DNA from: Mytilus edulis
Taxonomy: Eukaryota; Mollusca; Bivalvia; Mytilida; Mytilidae
Assembly: GCF_963676685.1 (NCBI RefSeq)
Contig: NC_092348.1
Location: 23,969,386-24,033,385 of the forward strand
Direction: 5' to 3'
Length of the DNA: 64,000 nt
Position numbers and translations under genes: made by a program. Below the pieces are notes generated by a model. It saw nothing but the letters and a program-made list of their open reading frames with translations, did no database searches and was not told the origin of the DNA. Below are positions 22,401-37,400 of the stretch, in pieces; the first letter of the stretch is position 1; each line of letters starts with the position of its first letter.

Positions 22401-25400
22401 CCATATATTTTTGGAATCAGTGTCCAAGTAAACTATAAACCAATACCGGAAATAACACCTTTTGAACCGGAAGTAGAAAATTATCTCCCTTATTTATATT
22501 CTTTTGTATAGAAACCTTACATTTTTTGAATCAGCGTACATAAGCTGTCATTTGAAGCTGAATAAAGGCAACAGTAGTATACCGCTGTTCAAAACTCATA
22601 AATCCATGGACAAAAAACAAAATCGGGATATTGACCTTTAAAACCGAATTAAAATATTTACATATCAAAATGGCTCCTTACTGGTGGAAAGACCTTCAAT
22701 TGTTCTCTGAACAATTGGTTTTTAATTTTTTCTATGTTTCTACATGGACTACAAGATGACGTCTCACAGCCACTAATCAACCCCAAAACGAACGTTAAAC
22801 TTTGTGACTTCTATTCGTGAAGTACTACATTATGTATTTGAACTTGCATGTGGGGGCATTACGACTTTTTCTTTCTTTAATTTACAACGATTTTTTTTTT
22901 ATATAAATATGTTGGGTTTTGTTTTGTCATGCTAATGTTTGTCCTTCAGCTAGATAGCGTCCCCCTTTGTATTGTAATAATAGCTCTTCCAAAAGTTAGG
23001 ATAAATACAGAACTTTATTGCTTAAAGAGGACAGATAGTTAACGATAATTTTATGTATTGTAGGTGGAAGACTAGAATATGTCGAACCTAAAGAATCAAA
23101 ATCAAATATTTCATCGCAAGCATCTGATTCGTTGGATTTTGGCAGTGCTGAACCTAGGATATATTCTTCTGAAACCGTAGTATTACGAACGACAACTCCT
23201 TCGTTTACTCTAATTCGTCCAACCCTAAGTATACCCCCATCCTTAGCTACATACATCAGTGGTAAAAACCGTATCAAGAAAGACCAAAAAACTAACAGTA
23301 AGGTGATGTTTGCTCTCGCCGCGGACAATTTGGCGGGAAATCCATTACAGTCGTTCTTGAACCGTTCAGGAAAGACGAGAGACGAAAAATTGCTCAAATT
23401 GTGGACCGATGTTCGACAGTATCTAGATGCCGACGACTCACACCGAGACGAGTTTGGCCATTCTATAAAACAACATTTGGCACAGGTCATCTTCAACCAA
23501 TATCTTGTAAACGGCAGTGACGATTTGTTGCCTGAAAGCGTGAAAATGTCGATATATACCAGTTTATCGCGACAAGATGATGCAACTTTGTTATGTTTTG
23601 TCCAGGACTTTGTCACAGGGGTAAATACTGAAGAATTAAATGCATCTGTTATTTTTTTTATAATTCCTTCATGTCATTGCTCATTTTAACATGGGTAGAC
23701 ATTATATTTGTCAATATCTTACACTGAGCTTTAGCAATGGTTCAATGCAGAAAGGCGAGTCAAGTAGAAGAAGTTGGAGTTTGAATGAAAGTTCATATAC
23801 ACCTCTTTTGAATTACTTACCATCCAGTTCAGGATGAGAAATTGGAGGAGACCTAATGCAAAGCACGACGATGACAAACTGTAACAAACTCGATTTTCCA
23901 TTGCTTTTTCTTTAGAAAAAAATAGAATATTTAGAATATTTATAGTATAACTAATCGCCGTATTTGAATATCAAAAATAAGACAACGCGTGACCGAACGA
24001 CGCATGGATTAACCCTTTCAGCGCCGAGACGTTGTTTTTTTCACATGATTACGTTGCCATACATATTTCAATGACGTTACTAAAATGATACGTAACGTAA
24101 CATCAACACATTACCGTACAAGCACATGCACGATATCCTCCGTAATCGATTAATTGGACATCTCATATATTCGCGGAAATTTCCCATATCTCCGGCCATC
24201 TTTGAATTAACTTGAGTTCACGTAGCGAATGCGTATTTCCAGTGATTTTTGTTTAATTTTCAGGCTAGAATTCGAAGTTGTTTTTTTTTTATTCTTTTCT
24301 AGAATACTATTTGAAACACCCGACAATATGGAAATAAATGAAGATTCTTATAGCATGATGAATATCATTATCAATGAAGATATATTGATGAAAATATTAT
24401 AGCTCAATTTATGTATTTTGATATAAAGAGGGTGGTACATGTAAAGGGTTATTTTCGTGCAACATGTTTTGACATTTTTTTTCCACGTGCAGCCGTGAAA
24501 AAGGTTGTCGTTATTCATCGTAATTTGTGAAATCGGTAAAAAGATCAATGTGCAAGAAAGTTTTGATTGTTCGTTCATCGTTAAATGGCATTTTATTTCG
24601 CCTTCTTTCGTGTAGTTAGGGGAATATGGTGTAACTCGCACCATAAGAACTATTCAAGCTGATGCATTTTCCCCTCACAACTTTCGTGAAACTTTTTCTT
24701 GCGATACTTAAGTGTATACAGTGTTCTAAAAATACCAAAATCAATTGTTTGTTTATACTCTATGATAAGAGCCTACCCCCTCTCTTTACGCCCTCTATAA
24801 AGCATCATCAAATGTAAGATTTGATATCATCGAATGATTAAAAAAAAACGATCAGTGTTCTCAGTTTCTTCATACTTGGCGCGGGTCTGTTTTTTTCTTA
24901 ACCCTCTTGCTGCCGGAGGGACACATATGTTCAAACCGGCAGTGCCGGAGGGACACATATGTCCATGGATAAATTTATGCAAGCTTCTTATCAATGCTGT
25001 ATCTCTTTCAATTAAAATACAGAAGAATAAACAGGGTCATGTTTTTCTCCAATTGGTCCCAAATGTAGTGGTCATTTTGTCGTGACGTCATATATCGAAT
25101 GACGTCGTTGTTTGGCATGTTACGTCACAGACGTTGAGCTGTCGTATTTTCCGGCATATGAAATGCAACCTTGAAAAACGGTCGGCAGCAAGAGGGTTAA
25201 GCACCATCGATGAAGAGTTCGACTGAACACTTTGCAGATCTTTGCATATCACCACAAAATTAGGGATACCAGTATATAGCATTGTTATAATTCAACAATC
25301 ATATAAGTCTCAACAATCATATAAGTCTCAACTTATTGAGTAATAGATAGTTCAGCGGCAAATATTTCACGAATATACAACACTAACTTATCTTTTTTCT

Positions 25401-28400
25401 GATGTATAATCTGAAATAAGTTTGCTTTAACATTACAATTGTGTGACTTATCTTTCATTTTGATTTTCCGGTTTGGTTTTGAAGAATGTCACTTTTCTGA
25501 CTAGACCAGTGCATGTAGTTGAAAATATTTAGCATTCATTTTGCCTCTTTTTTTATATAACCTATGCGCAGCACGAGTTTAATCCATAGCGGCGTTCCAC
25601 AAGTTGTCTTATTTTTTATATTCAAATACGGCGATTAGTTATTCTTTTTATTACATTGGCAAATCGCTTTTTTTTTATGAAATTAATGTAGAAAATGTAA
25701 GGAACTATATCTTTTTCCTGCGCATTGACAATTTGTTTTTATCTGACGTTATCGACGTCTTGACAACGCCTATTGTTGTATGACGTCAGAGAGTGAAATA
25801 ACCACGTTTATTTCACATGTGAAATTGTCGGATTTTATCTAACTGGGAAATCAATGTAATTCATTGCAACCAATGTAATAAATAGTTATATTGTATTTTT
25901 AAAAAGAGGCGTTCCGCTAATTGAATACATATTACTTCTGAGCCCTCTTTTTTTGGGCCTAGGTTATCGATATCATCATGTCTTTCCGATGGAATCAAGT
26001 TGTAATGTTCTCCAGATAGTTACATTTTTATTATATTTTCAACGTAGTAGCTCCAATATTAAAACATAAGATGGAGCTACTGGGTGTGGAGGTCTAACAG
26101 AACTTATTAGCAAACAGATGGTGAATTTAAGCTTCCCACATGTCATTCAAAATTTCAAGGATAGGACCACAATGGCAATGTTACAACCAAAGCCACACAC
26201 ATGCATAACGAAAAAGCAACAAATCATCGCATTGAACATACTTTTTTTAACGCACGAAAGAATTTAACACGTATGTGATATAAAGCAATTCAATTACCAG
26301 TCATTGCATTTGTGGATCGTTTAGGTGTTGACATGAACATCAATTATATGGTCATTTTGACTGTCCCTCTGGTATCTTTCGTCCCTCTTTTATAAATTTC
26401 CTGGTGACAAAACTTTGAATTTTTCGAAAAACTAAGGATATTCTTATCCCAGGATTAGAGTACCTAGCCGTATTTGGCACAACATTTCGGAATTTTGGAT
26501 TCTCAACACTCTTCAACTTTTTACTTGTTTGGCTTTATAACTATTTTGATCTGAGCGTCACTGCTGAGTCTTATGTAGACGAAACGCGCGTCTGGCGTAT
26601 GAGATTATAATCCTGGTATCTGTCATAAATATTAACGGAAAAACTAACTTTTTACGATTTGAAAGAAAATAAGATCTTTTTCGATTTGCAAGTATTCCCA
26701 TTACACTACTAAATGATATTACATCACATTTACAATATTTTATACATATTGCATACACATTGCTGATTCATCGAGACAGCTCAATATTTCTTAATTTAAA
26801 TTGAGTCAAATATTTGAAATTTATATGATGTATACTCCTGATTTTACAGAGTTTAAAGGACACGTGGAAAATATTCATGCTGGCAGAAAGGAGAGCTTTC
26901 AGGAAAAAAGTGGTGAGTAGATTGGTTTGAACCGATTTAAGTGCCCCTTTCATTAGTGTGTGTTGTTATTTCTCGATAAGTTATTACATACATCTATATA
27001 ATTTGTTGTGCTGTATAGCAGCTAGCTATATAATTTAGGTTTAAAGTACGTCACTGATACTACAGTGTCCGCTGATCATCTGATAAATCCATCAACACCA
27101 AATGATGTAAAAGCAGTTGTTTCTTTTATTAAAGAGTCATTAGAACTGAGGAAATGAGAACAATAACTGTTTTTATCATATATATCTCTTATAATATTGT
27201 GGAGTTTTCATTATGTTTGATCATGTTTGTTTTGTCAAAGCATTTGCCATAACCAAAATTGGTTTTTGTCTGTTTTGCAAATAAAGAATTATTAATAAGC
27301 ATTTAAACCATGTGTATCGCACAGAGTTTAGTTACCAACAATCGAATAAAATAGTGTGAGGAATGAGGATGCATCTAAAATAATATGGCAGTATACAACA
27401 AATGATTGTCACTCGTATCTATTCAACTCTTAGTTTCATTTAAATGCAGAGATTGCAAAACATTAATGTCACACGTTTATGATATATACTACTGAAATAA
27501 AATGTAAATTTTGCATAAAGTAGTCGTATATATTTGAAACAATGCAAACCAATTGAACTTTTGGGGATTTTATTCAACACAAAACATTTACAGCATAGTC
27601 AGGTGTTAGCCAATCTTGAATGCACCAAATTCTGATAGCTGGAACTTACGTTGCTTGGCGATACAAATAACTTATACCTACAAAAAGGCAAATACATTAA
27701 CCTGTCAAATGGTTATGTTCTTTTGTTTGTACACTTTTTCTCAATATGTCTTTTCAAATTTATACACGTACATGTATTTTATTTACTTTTAGGTTGGTAA
27801 TCGCCATTTTGACAGAAACGTATTGGAATATCCACCAAATATGGACAAAGACCCGGACGACCCACTACTGTTTATCAATACATCACAAGGTATCAGTCCA
27901 GAGATGTTGTCAAAAGATTACCGTCCTAAGAGTGGGTCCATGTCAGACGAAAGACCATGGAGTCGAATGTCCGATAACTTACCAGTGGCGATAACGGATG
28001 AACAGATTATGAAAGCCTTCGAGTTTACCGTTATATTGGCTGAGTACGGTAAGACATGAAAAGGCGGGAGAGACAATTAGTGGAAATCACAAATTATTTC
28101 GAGGGTAAATTGGGATTTTGGCTACCTACCACAAGTGAAACATATTCATTTTCACCAAACACTCAGATATTCCTTAGTGGTCGAGATAATCTCGATGCCG
28201 TCAATAAACATTCAAAAGGGTAAATACGATTTTACCACAGGGAACCTGTATTTCAATAGATTCCTTTTAAGGTAGATCAAAAGTAAATGTTTTTTGAGAC
28301 AGAATTTTCTTATAATTTAACAAAATGAAGATTTTCCTATGCTTTTTTCAAAAATATAATAAAAAGTATGGGTCACCGTGCTATTTTTCAAGCTATGAGT

Positions 28401-31400
28401 CGTTGAAAATTGCCTAAATTTGGTTAGTTTATTCATGAAAAAACACATAACAGTACATAAAAAAAATTTTATGAGATAGAATTTTGAAATAAATTGTGAG
28501 AAGATAGGTTTTATAATATGTTTTAAGAAAATAAAAAGAAAACATGGTGTCACCGAACTTGTTTTCTTGCCACAAGTAAAAATAAAAAAATTCCCTATTA
28601 GCCCAGTATAAATTTTGTGCTAAAAGAGTTATCTCCCCTTAAATGGCTCATTTGAAAAAAATGATTTTAAAAACCAAAATGGTTGATATTTGTTAAAATA
28701 TTTTGAATAATACAATAAATTAGCAAGTTTTCTTTATATAAATAAACAGTCTAACAAATAAATTGCAAATCTGTTTCCAAATTTGCTGATTTGGGCAAAT
28801 AACTAGACCGATTTTGTACTGTTGTTGTACAAACCAAGATGGCGGTATACCATGAATCTACCTTAAGGGGAAAATCTTTATTTATGAACAAATTTAAAAA
28901 TCAATCATTCATTTAATCTAGTAATAATTATAACGTAAATTTTTTTAAATAGGAGCTACATAAATTTCTTTTCATGCGCTGCTGAAATGCGGCTACAATA
29001 AAACGGACAACTTAAAACGGGTACATGAATTAAGTATCGCAAATAACATTATCTTTTGGATCTGAAAAAATATACTTCGAATTTCTAAAAGTCGTGTCCA
29101 CTTTATATGGATAAAACATGAAAATTTGTCTTGCACACCACTTAATGACAGCGTAATTAAAAAAAACAAAACATTCAACAAAGAACGTCTGCATGTGACT
29201 TATATGTTGAACAATTAACATTATTTCAATTGAATGTTTAAAACTTTTTATAACGCAAAATTACCGACGATATCTGCAAGGGGGAGTCCGCAAAAAATTT
29301 GATGAAGTTAAAAACGTAGTATAAAGCATCATGTGTGCGTAGATTAATTGTTCCCATTGATAAGAACAAAACCTATTTCTACCAATTTTTATTATACTGT
29401 ATATGCACATGTGTGTATCACACCGGATCAAATACAGAATGAAACTGCCTTCAAAAACTGTGAACTTGGTGGTACACAATAGTCTCATGCCATGAAATGT
29501 AATGTTTTGACATTGTCAGGTCGGAATTGGCGTTTACAGATGTATTTTATTATTTTCAGGGAGACCCGGGATGTTTACTTACAAAAAACCGACGATAGCT
29601 GATATCATAGATGTGCTCTACAGTGATTACGGCAGTTTACACATCAACAAAGTACATCCTAAAAGACATCGTAAGTATAGATTATCTGGGTTTCTATACA
29701 TTGATATCGTTAAATATTAGCCGCGAGACACATTGTGAACCTTTTGGCAAGCTCGCGCAGCGAACGATCTAAAATGCTTCATGTTTTGTCGAACGGCTGA
29801 TATTAAACGATATCTATACGAGGAAACACGATTATCTGTTTATCGATCAATCATAGGTCTTTTTCCACCTTCATAAGACAGTTTACGGCAGACGACAGCA
29901 AACTTGATATTGTCTCCTCATACATTGCGACCTTCCTGATAACTTCTCCTCAGACATTGTTACGACGCTGATAATGCCTGGACTGTGATAAGCTATTTTA
30001 TTTATTTAACTATAGTGAAAAATCTACCAACTCTCGTGTAATTTTATTTGAACCTTTCTCTGTATTTATATCGTTACTAGTAAACAAATGACGAACTTGC
30101 TATGCGGTAAGGGTTGAACTTTCGTTGCGTTTTTGTGAAGGTCGTACTGTGAAAGAATGGTTGCAACTTCTATGTCGTTTGTTCTCTATTTAAAAAATTT
30201 CTCATTTTCAATCATACCACATCTATTATATAAATTTATAAATATCAAACATTAATTTTGAACATGTGCCCATCATTTTGATGCGTATTATACTAAAAAA
30301 AATAAGTATAAACGAATTTTTGATACATGTTTGAATATTTTTATACGTCTTCTTTCAATTAGCATTCCTTTACAATCTTCTGAACAAACCAAAGATAGAT
30401 ATAGAAAACCTAAAGGTATCACGACAGGTATTATTAGACAGACCAACGATACTTGAGAACGAACCACCACGGAACAATAGACTCGTTCACAGAAGAGACG
30501 GCCTCTTAATTGAAAGGCCAACCAAACCAAGGTAAACTTATAAGTTATTATAATAACTCGTAATTATCATACAACTAACACATAGCTGCATGAGAGGGTG
30601 ATATATCAGATTGTTATCCCGAGGAAACCTTGTCAATTGAGGCGATGCCGAGGGTGGCCTTGTTCTTTATCACTTATCTATTTCATCACCCTCTCAGCTA
30701 TGTTCTATTTGATTTAGTATACTTTTAAAATGTTCCATCATTGTTGTCTTTCAATTTAAGATTTGAAAGTACTTTTGAAATTATGTGACGTCACGTACAG
30801 AACAACATTACCGTTAGAAAAATGCAACTGCCATATGTAAAGCAAAATGTACTTTTTTTTATTTTGACAGTCTATGAAAAACTTAGAACCTGAGCATTGT
30901 CTTTGATTTATTGGTGTTAATTCAATCAATTGTTCTTTAAATTATCAATTTGGTTGGTCTGGAATACGAGAGGGTAATATTCAAAAATTGTTTCCCGCTG
31001 AGCCATAGCATAGAATAAATTATCATCCCCGTATTAGCCAATCAAAATCTTGCATTTTAACGTGAAGTTTTATACTAGTAATTCATATCCTTTTTCTTTG
31101 TGCTGTTTATGTGATTAATAGCACATAACACAAATGTATATTGTTGACAACTAATAAAACAATGTGTTATTCACTAATACGCCTTTTCAAAATCCAAAAG
31201 CTATGGGTAATCTCATTGTTCGTACACAAAAATGAAAATAGCGATACGTCATTGGTTGTATTTCCATATTGTTTGGAACGTTTTAACCAATCAAAACTTT
31301 TTAGTGTACACTATAGAAAATATTACCTATAAAAAAATATTACCGAGAATGCATTAATTCACGAACGTCGAACTGATACGTTACACAGGTTTCGCCATAC

Positions 31401-34400
31401 TACGTAGTTTCTATCAATAGATTTTTAAATAAAAATGATATAAAATATCAAGTGAAGATTACATATTTCTATATTTTACAATAATTGATCAGCAATGACT
31501 GCTTTAAATTATAGAATACAAAATCTTGCTATTATTTGAAATCACTTCATTATTTATATATTATTTTAAAAAAACCATTAACAGTCTTAGGAAGACATTT
31601 ACAAGTGAAGTTTACCTATTGCCTTTTCTAACAATTGATCAGCAATGATTGCTTAAAACTATAAAATACAAAATCTTAGATCGTACATTGCTATTTTATT
31701 TAAAATCACTTCTTCACTTTAAAAAAATGCTAGGCTAGAAAGCGCACTCATATATGACCATGCTCTGCCCCCTTCACTTCCGGAGATGACAAGTAAAAAA
31801 TCCAGACTTTTTTAGTCATCATGACGCTAACATTCCAAAAATCATGCAACATCTGGTCATACCATGTTGACCTTATTCAGTCATAATTCCGTTACCATGA
31901 ATCATCAGAAGGTGAGTCTTCCCAAGTTCCCACATCAGAGTATCATTCCGTTTTTAATCAACGATTGAAGACTAAGCCTCCAATACTATGAGTCATCGCG
32001 CGGCTTATGATGTCACAATCCAATACCATGAGTTATCCAGCGCAGGTCAAATAGCGTTACGTCATAGGTTGAAACAAATCTTTGACCAAATATTTGGATT
32101 GACATGCGCTGGATGATACATGGTGTTGTGAACGTAGAATTCCGAGCGTTCATAATTTACAAGTTAAAGTCATATGAAACCTCAAATTAAAAAAAAATAT
32201 GCATCTGTTTTTTATAACTAAATGGATAGTTTTCATTATAAAACTTTTGTACATATACTTTTTTCTGAGGAAAATTCTTTAATTTGTCCACATTTAGAAG
32301 AAGTTTACTTATTTTTAATTGCTTGCTTCCAGGAAGCAATTCGCCGACATATTTTCCGTATGCATAGTGACCTGAGCGTAACCCTCCTCGTAAAAATCCG
32401 GTGATCGCAATACGCATGAATCTGTCATTAAAATAAACAATTATCTGATTGTACATGTTAAACACGTGCTCAATACCCATGCTTTTTGTTATTTATTTAC
32501 TATAAGGTGACAATCGGTAAACTTCGGCTTCAAAACACGGCATTTAATGAGCAGCCATATTTGTTAAATCATAACAGACAGAGAGAAAAAAAATTGACGA
32601 TTATACGATATATTTGCGTAAATAATGATAAAATCGTGCACAGAGGACTTAGTTTGTGATATATACATGCATTGGTTCAAGAATTGGAAAAACATTATTT
32701 TTCACCACTCACTCGTTTCATATGACTTTAACACCATCTTTGTAGAAAATAACAGTGATTAACAGTCACGATTTATTCACACTACATCTATTATACAGAC
32801 GTTACATAAACTACAAATTGCACAGCATACACTCTGACAGTACAAACATTTAACCATCTTGTTTTTCCGGCAACACATCTCTCTCTCCCACGTCACTATC
32901 ACACAACGTCAAAAATACAGGAAAAAACTTTAACACTGTTTTGCGATAATATGGACATGACGACAAAGTCGCATTCACAACACATGGTATATATTGGACT
33001 GTGACATCATATAATGCCCCAATCTCATAAATCAAATCTTAGCTAGACATAAAACTAGGTTCAACCCAACATTTTTTTCTTTAAATGTCTTGTACAAAGT
33101 CAGGAATACGACAGTATGTTATCTAAAAGTTCGTTTCTATAGCATTGTCGTTTGTTTTTGTTGCACTTCACTATTACTGTTGTTACGTTGTTTTTCTCTT
33201 ATATTCGATGTATTTCTCTCGGTTTAGTTGGTAAATAGGATTTCTTTTCTCTCAATCGATTTATGACTTTAAACAGCGGTATACTATTGTTGCCTTTATT
33301 TGCAAACGCACATAATCTGAAGAAATCGCTAGTCGCATGAACACTAAAAGTTGCGAGGTTTGGGCTGACGCATTGTAGTAAATTTCCTAAACGGATTCAG
33401 AAATTAACCATTCAAATTATTGGGTTTGCTGTTCCGATCACATTTTTATGTACTCCGAGTAAAGGATGAAGTTGTATGACTGAAAGACCGGTGTGCTGAC
33501 AGGTTAGGCGTCTCCTGCTAAGCGTGCACCAACGACTTCACACTTTGTCAAATGCCACAATCGTGAAATTACACAATTGGTAAAATAATATAATTCAATT
33601 AACTATCTTCCTCTCATGAGGCTTAATCACTTGATATAATTTATCACCAAATTATATTTGAGTGACACGACGGGTGCCATGTAACTATATCGACGACGTA
33701 GCATATTAGATTATCTCAGGGGTTTTTTTGGGGTGTTTTATTTTGGTATTTGCAATTGTCTTGCTAAGTCTTTTGGTCTTCTATTAAGTGTATTGTGAAT
33801 TTGTTTGTCTTTTCATCTTCTTATTAGTCTTCCCATGACGTTATAAATATGTTGTCTACTTAATTTGTCCATGGTATCTTCAATCTCATTGTTTTCTATA
33901 TATATATCCTTTAAAATTTGCAATCGCTCACTTTTGACGTAGAATTATATTCTGTTGACAAAATAAACTACGCATCCGGAAAAAAATGCACTAATTATTG
34001 TACATAATAGATTTAGGCACGATTCTTCAGCACAAAAACATTTGTTGTGTTAGTGTTTTATGTGATAAGGGGTAAATATTTGTAATCCAGTTTTAACTTG
34101 GAAAACATTTTATTGAGTGACCCCTTTTCGCACAGCCAAGAATTAATGAAAATAAATATAAATAGTCTCACAGAGATCTTATGGATAGTGTTGCGTAGAT
34201 ATTTACTGACATGCACTGCTGACAGCACGTTATTCTTGCTTCGTGAAAATGTGCTCTTAAAGAGGGGCGAAAGATACTAGAGGGAGAGTCAAACTCATAA
34301 ATCGAAAATAAACTGACAACACCATGGCTAAAAATAAAAAAAGACAAACAGACGATTAACAGTACACATGACACCACAAAGAAAACTAAAGACTAAGCAA

Positions 34401-37400
34401 CACGAACCCCACCAACAAACTGGTTTTGATTATTACAAATTCGGTAAATAGTCGAATCCGGTAGGTCACATACATGAAAGGGAAGGGGATTGTTGTTACG
34501 ACGTAAGGAACATATCCGATATCATCTGTGAGACGGTTATTCTATAACGGTCAACAAACTCGTGATGGCGTCCTTAATATTTACGAAGTTTGTATTATCA
34601 GATACCATTTTTTTTAATACTATACTATTGTGACGTAAATAAACGTTTAGTCTGAAGTAAGTGAACCGATAGCTGAAACTAATCTGATATCGCTTAATGT
34701 CACAATAAATCTCGCATGAGATGCAAACATATATCTTATCCGAAAACGTCAACATAGTAGCCAGATTTTTCATTTAATTAATATTCAATTGACCTCTTTT
34801 GTAGGTCTTTTATGGAAGTGCTGAATTCAGCCTTGCATTTAGATTTCTTTAGAAGATTTATGGCAAGTTTTAAAACGATATATCCTCTTGCCTTTTGGAA
34901 AAATATTGAGGAACTCCGTGAAATGCCACCAGGTCGCCTGCGTAATAATATGATCAGTAACATTATCAGGAAATATTTCAGCAAAAGTGCAAAGCAAGGT
35001 ATGTTTGTTATATGTACGAGCATATGAGTTGCACTATACTTATATTATATATATTAAATCCCGCGATGAATGGCATTATTTGTGCAATACCATGGTCTTT
35101 CTCTTCGTATTTAAATTTTTAATTTTTAATCCAATTTGATAAGGGTTTTTTTTTTTGCTACTTGTGAACCATAATAAAATTATAGGGTCACCGGCCCGTA
35201 TTTAAACACCAGGGTTTGCAAAATTGACAAGTATTTTACAGCAGAGACTTTATTAAGGGAATAAAAAGTGAGCAAAATTATGATATTTTTCTAAGACATT
35301 TGAATAAACTCATCATAGATACATGTACCAGGACTAAAATTTTACACTTACGCCAGACGCGTGTTTCGTCTACAAAAGACTCATCAGTGACGCTTGAATC
35401 AAAAAAATGCCAATTAAAGTACGAAGTTGACAGTTAATTTATTAGTTATGAACATATCAATGATATCTCAAGTCAACACAGAAGTGTTGACTACTGGGCT
35501 GGTGATACCCTCGGGGAAATAAATCTCTACCAGCAGTGGCATCGACCCAGTGGTTGTAAATAAACTCTTGATTGATACCAGGACTAAAATTTTACACTTA
35601 CTCCAGACGCCCGTTTCTTCTATTAAAGACTCATCAGTGACGCTCGAATCAAAATATGTTGAAGAGCATTGAGGATCAAAAATTCCTAAAAGTTTTGCCA
35701 AATACAGCTAAGGTAATCTATTCCTCAGGTAGAAAAGCCTTAGAATTTCAAAAATAAAGGGAATAAAAAGTGAGCAAAATGACGGTATTTTTCAATGACA
35801 TTTGAAAAAGATAGTTCTTAAAAATTTGTCTAATATTAAGAAGATTTTGCAAAAAAATGTTCAGTACACATAACTTCTTCCCTTTAAATATAAAACCAAA
35901 TGTATGCTATTGCGTGTTCCAGGAGATTATATTTCCACTACATTAAATGATAAATATAGGATTCCTTACCGTCTTGAGTAACTATTGATATTTTATGAAG
36001 GAGGCATTGGTATCTTTCAGAAGTAATCCAATCTAGCAATTTAAAACTATTAATTATTCATTCCATTGTGATTTCCTCAAGGTGCTTGGTTAGACTGTAG
36101 CGACGATATTATCAAACAGATTCCTGCCATGGAAAAAGTTCCGTTAAGTGTTTTAGTATGTGCTCAAGCTAGTGTGTTCAGAGCCATGGAACGAAAATGG
36201 TAAGTTGTTGTATAGTAGACAATTCTCCAAAAATTATTGAACTACATTGTGTAAAGGACTTCATCCTGTTATATATGTAGCTAATACATACAGTGTTTAT
36301 CGATATTAGTTGAAAGAAAGTATGATAAAGGAGTGGAAACAGTCGCAATTGCATTGCATTAATTTAATTCTGAATGGACCAGATTTGATCATAGTTTGTC
36401 ACGTCATGCACTAATCTCATTTAACGTATACTTTTTTTCACTGTTTTAAACCTTTAGGTTCACCATTACCTATATTATTTGCTCATGTGGCCATATTTAC
36501 ATCCCAAATTTATTCCGAGTACTATCAAACATGTGCACCTGGAAAAGGTTTAAGGCATGACAGGAACTTGATACTTAAATTTATATGCATTTTATGATTC
36601 ACAAAAAACTTTTCTGGATTTTGCTATTCATTTTTTCATTCCCACGGAAAATGCCAAAACAAACAAATTTGGGAAATAGATTTGAGAAGCTCCCCTCATA
36701 TAATAAATGTTATGAGTAATATTGATTTAACTTGACAATAGATTAAAAACAGACATCTGCAAACAAGTGTGATTTAAACTGTGTAATTGAGTGGACCGTA
36801 TCAAATGAAACTCATGTGTTAGTTTATTTTGTCATCTTCTGCAGACTTGAAAAAATGCATACATCAATCCAAGTAAGTTTTTCATTTTCTGAAACAGTCT
36901 AAATAATATTTAGATATCTAGGCTCTGCCATGCCTTAAAACTTGTCTAGATGCATCTGTATGTCTGTACTCATACTTAAATTTGGTGTAAACACGTCCAT
37001 ATTTGTCAATTCCTTTTGATGAAACTTCCCAGGTAGCACAAAAACATTTTATTGATATTTTTAAAATATATTGCAAAATATCACCAAAATATCATTCAAA
37101 AACATGTTTTTGACGTGATTTGTCTGGCTGTACTCATATGAATAGCATATTTTCTGGAAATATTTGTTCTTAATGTTTAAAGAGCATTATTTTTAAATAT
37201 CTTGATTTTATATTGAAATAACATAATTTTGATATAATTCAGTTTCAATTGAAAATATCCAGACAACATCTTTCAAACATCTGGACAAAATATTCTTCTA
37301 ATGTCTAGGATATGTTTTATTGATGTCTACCTAATGTTTTTTTTTTAAATACAGTCTGTCAACTATTGTCATTTTAATAAAAAGTTGAGGCATTGAATTG

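Larger units (their letters stand above)
23947..25642. mobile_element. TIR element with ~65-bp inverted ends, intron 7
   Basis: The left end ATAACTAATCGCCGTATTTG with its continuation GACAACGCGTGACC...ATGGATTAA is mirrored at 25569-25642. 1.7 kb, no transposase ORF seen. Superfamily unassigned. Confidence 0.78.

Noticed and set aside
32187-32480. 97-codon frame inside the short TIR element
   Set aside because: Plausible-looking, but interrupted in the related copy at 54-58 kb. No motif; best explained as chance within a non-coding element.
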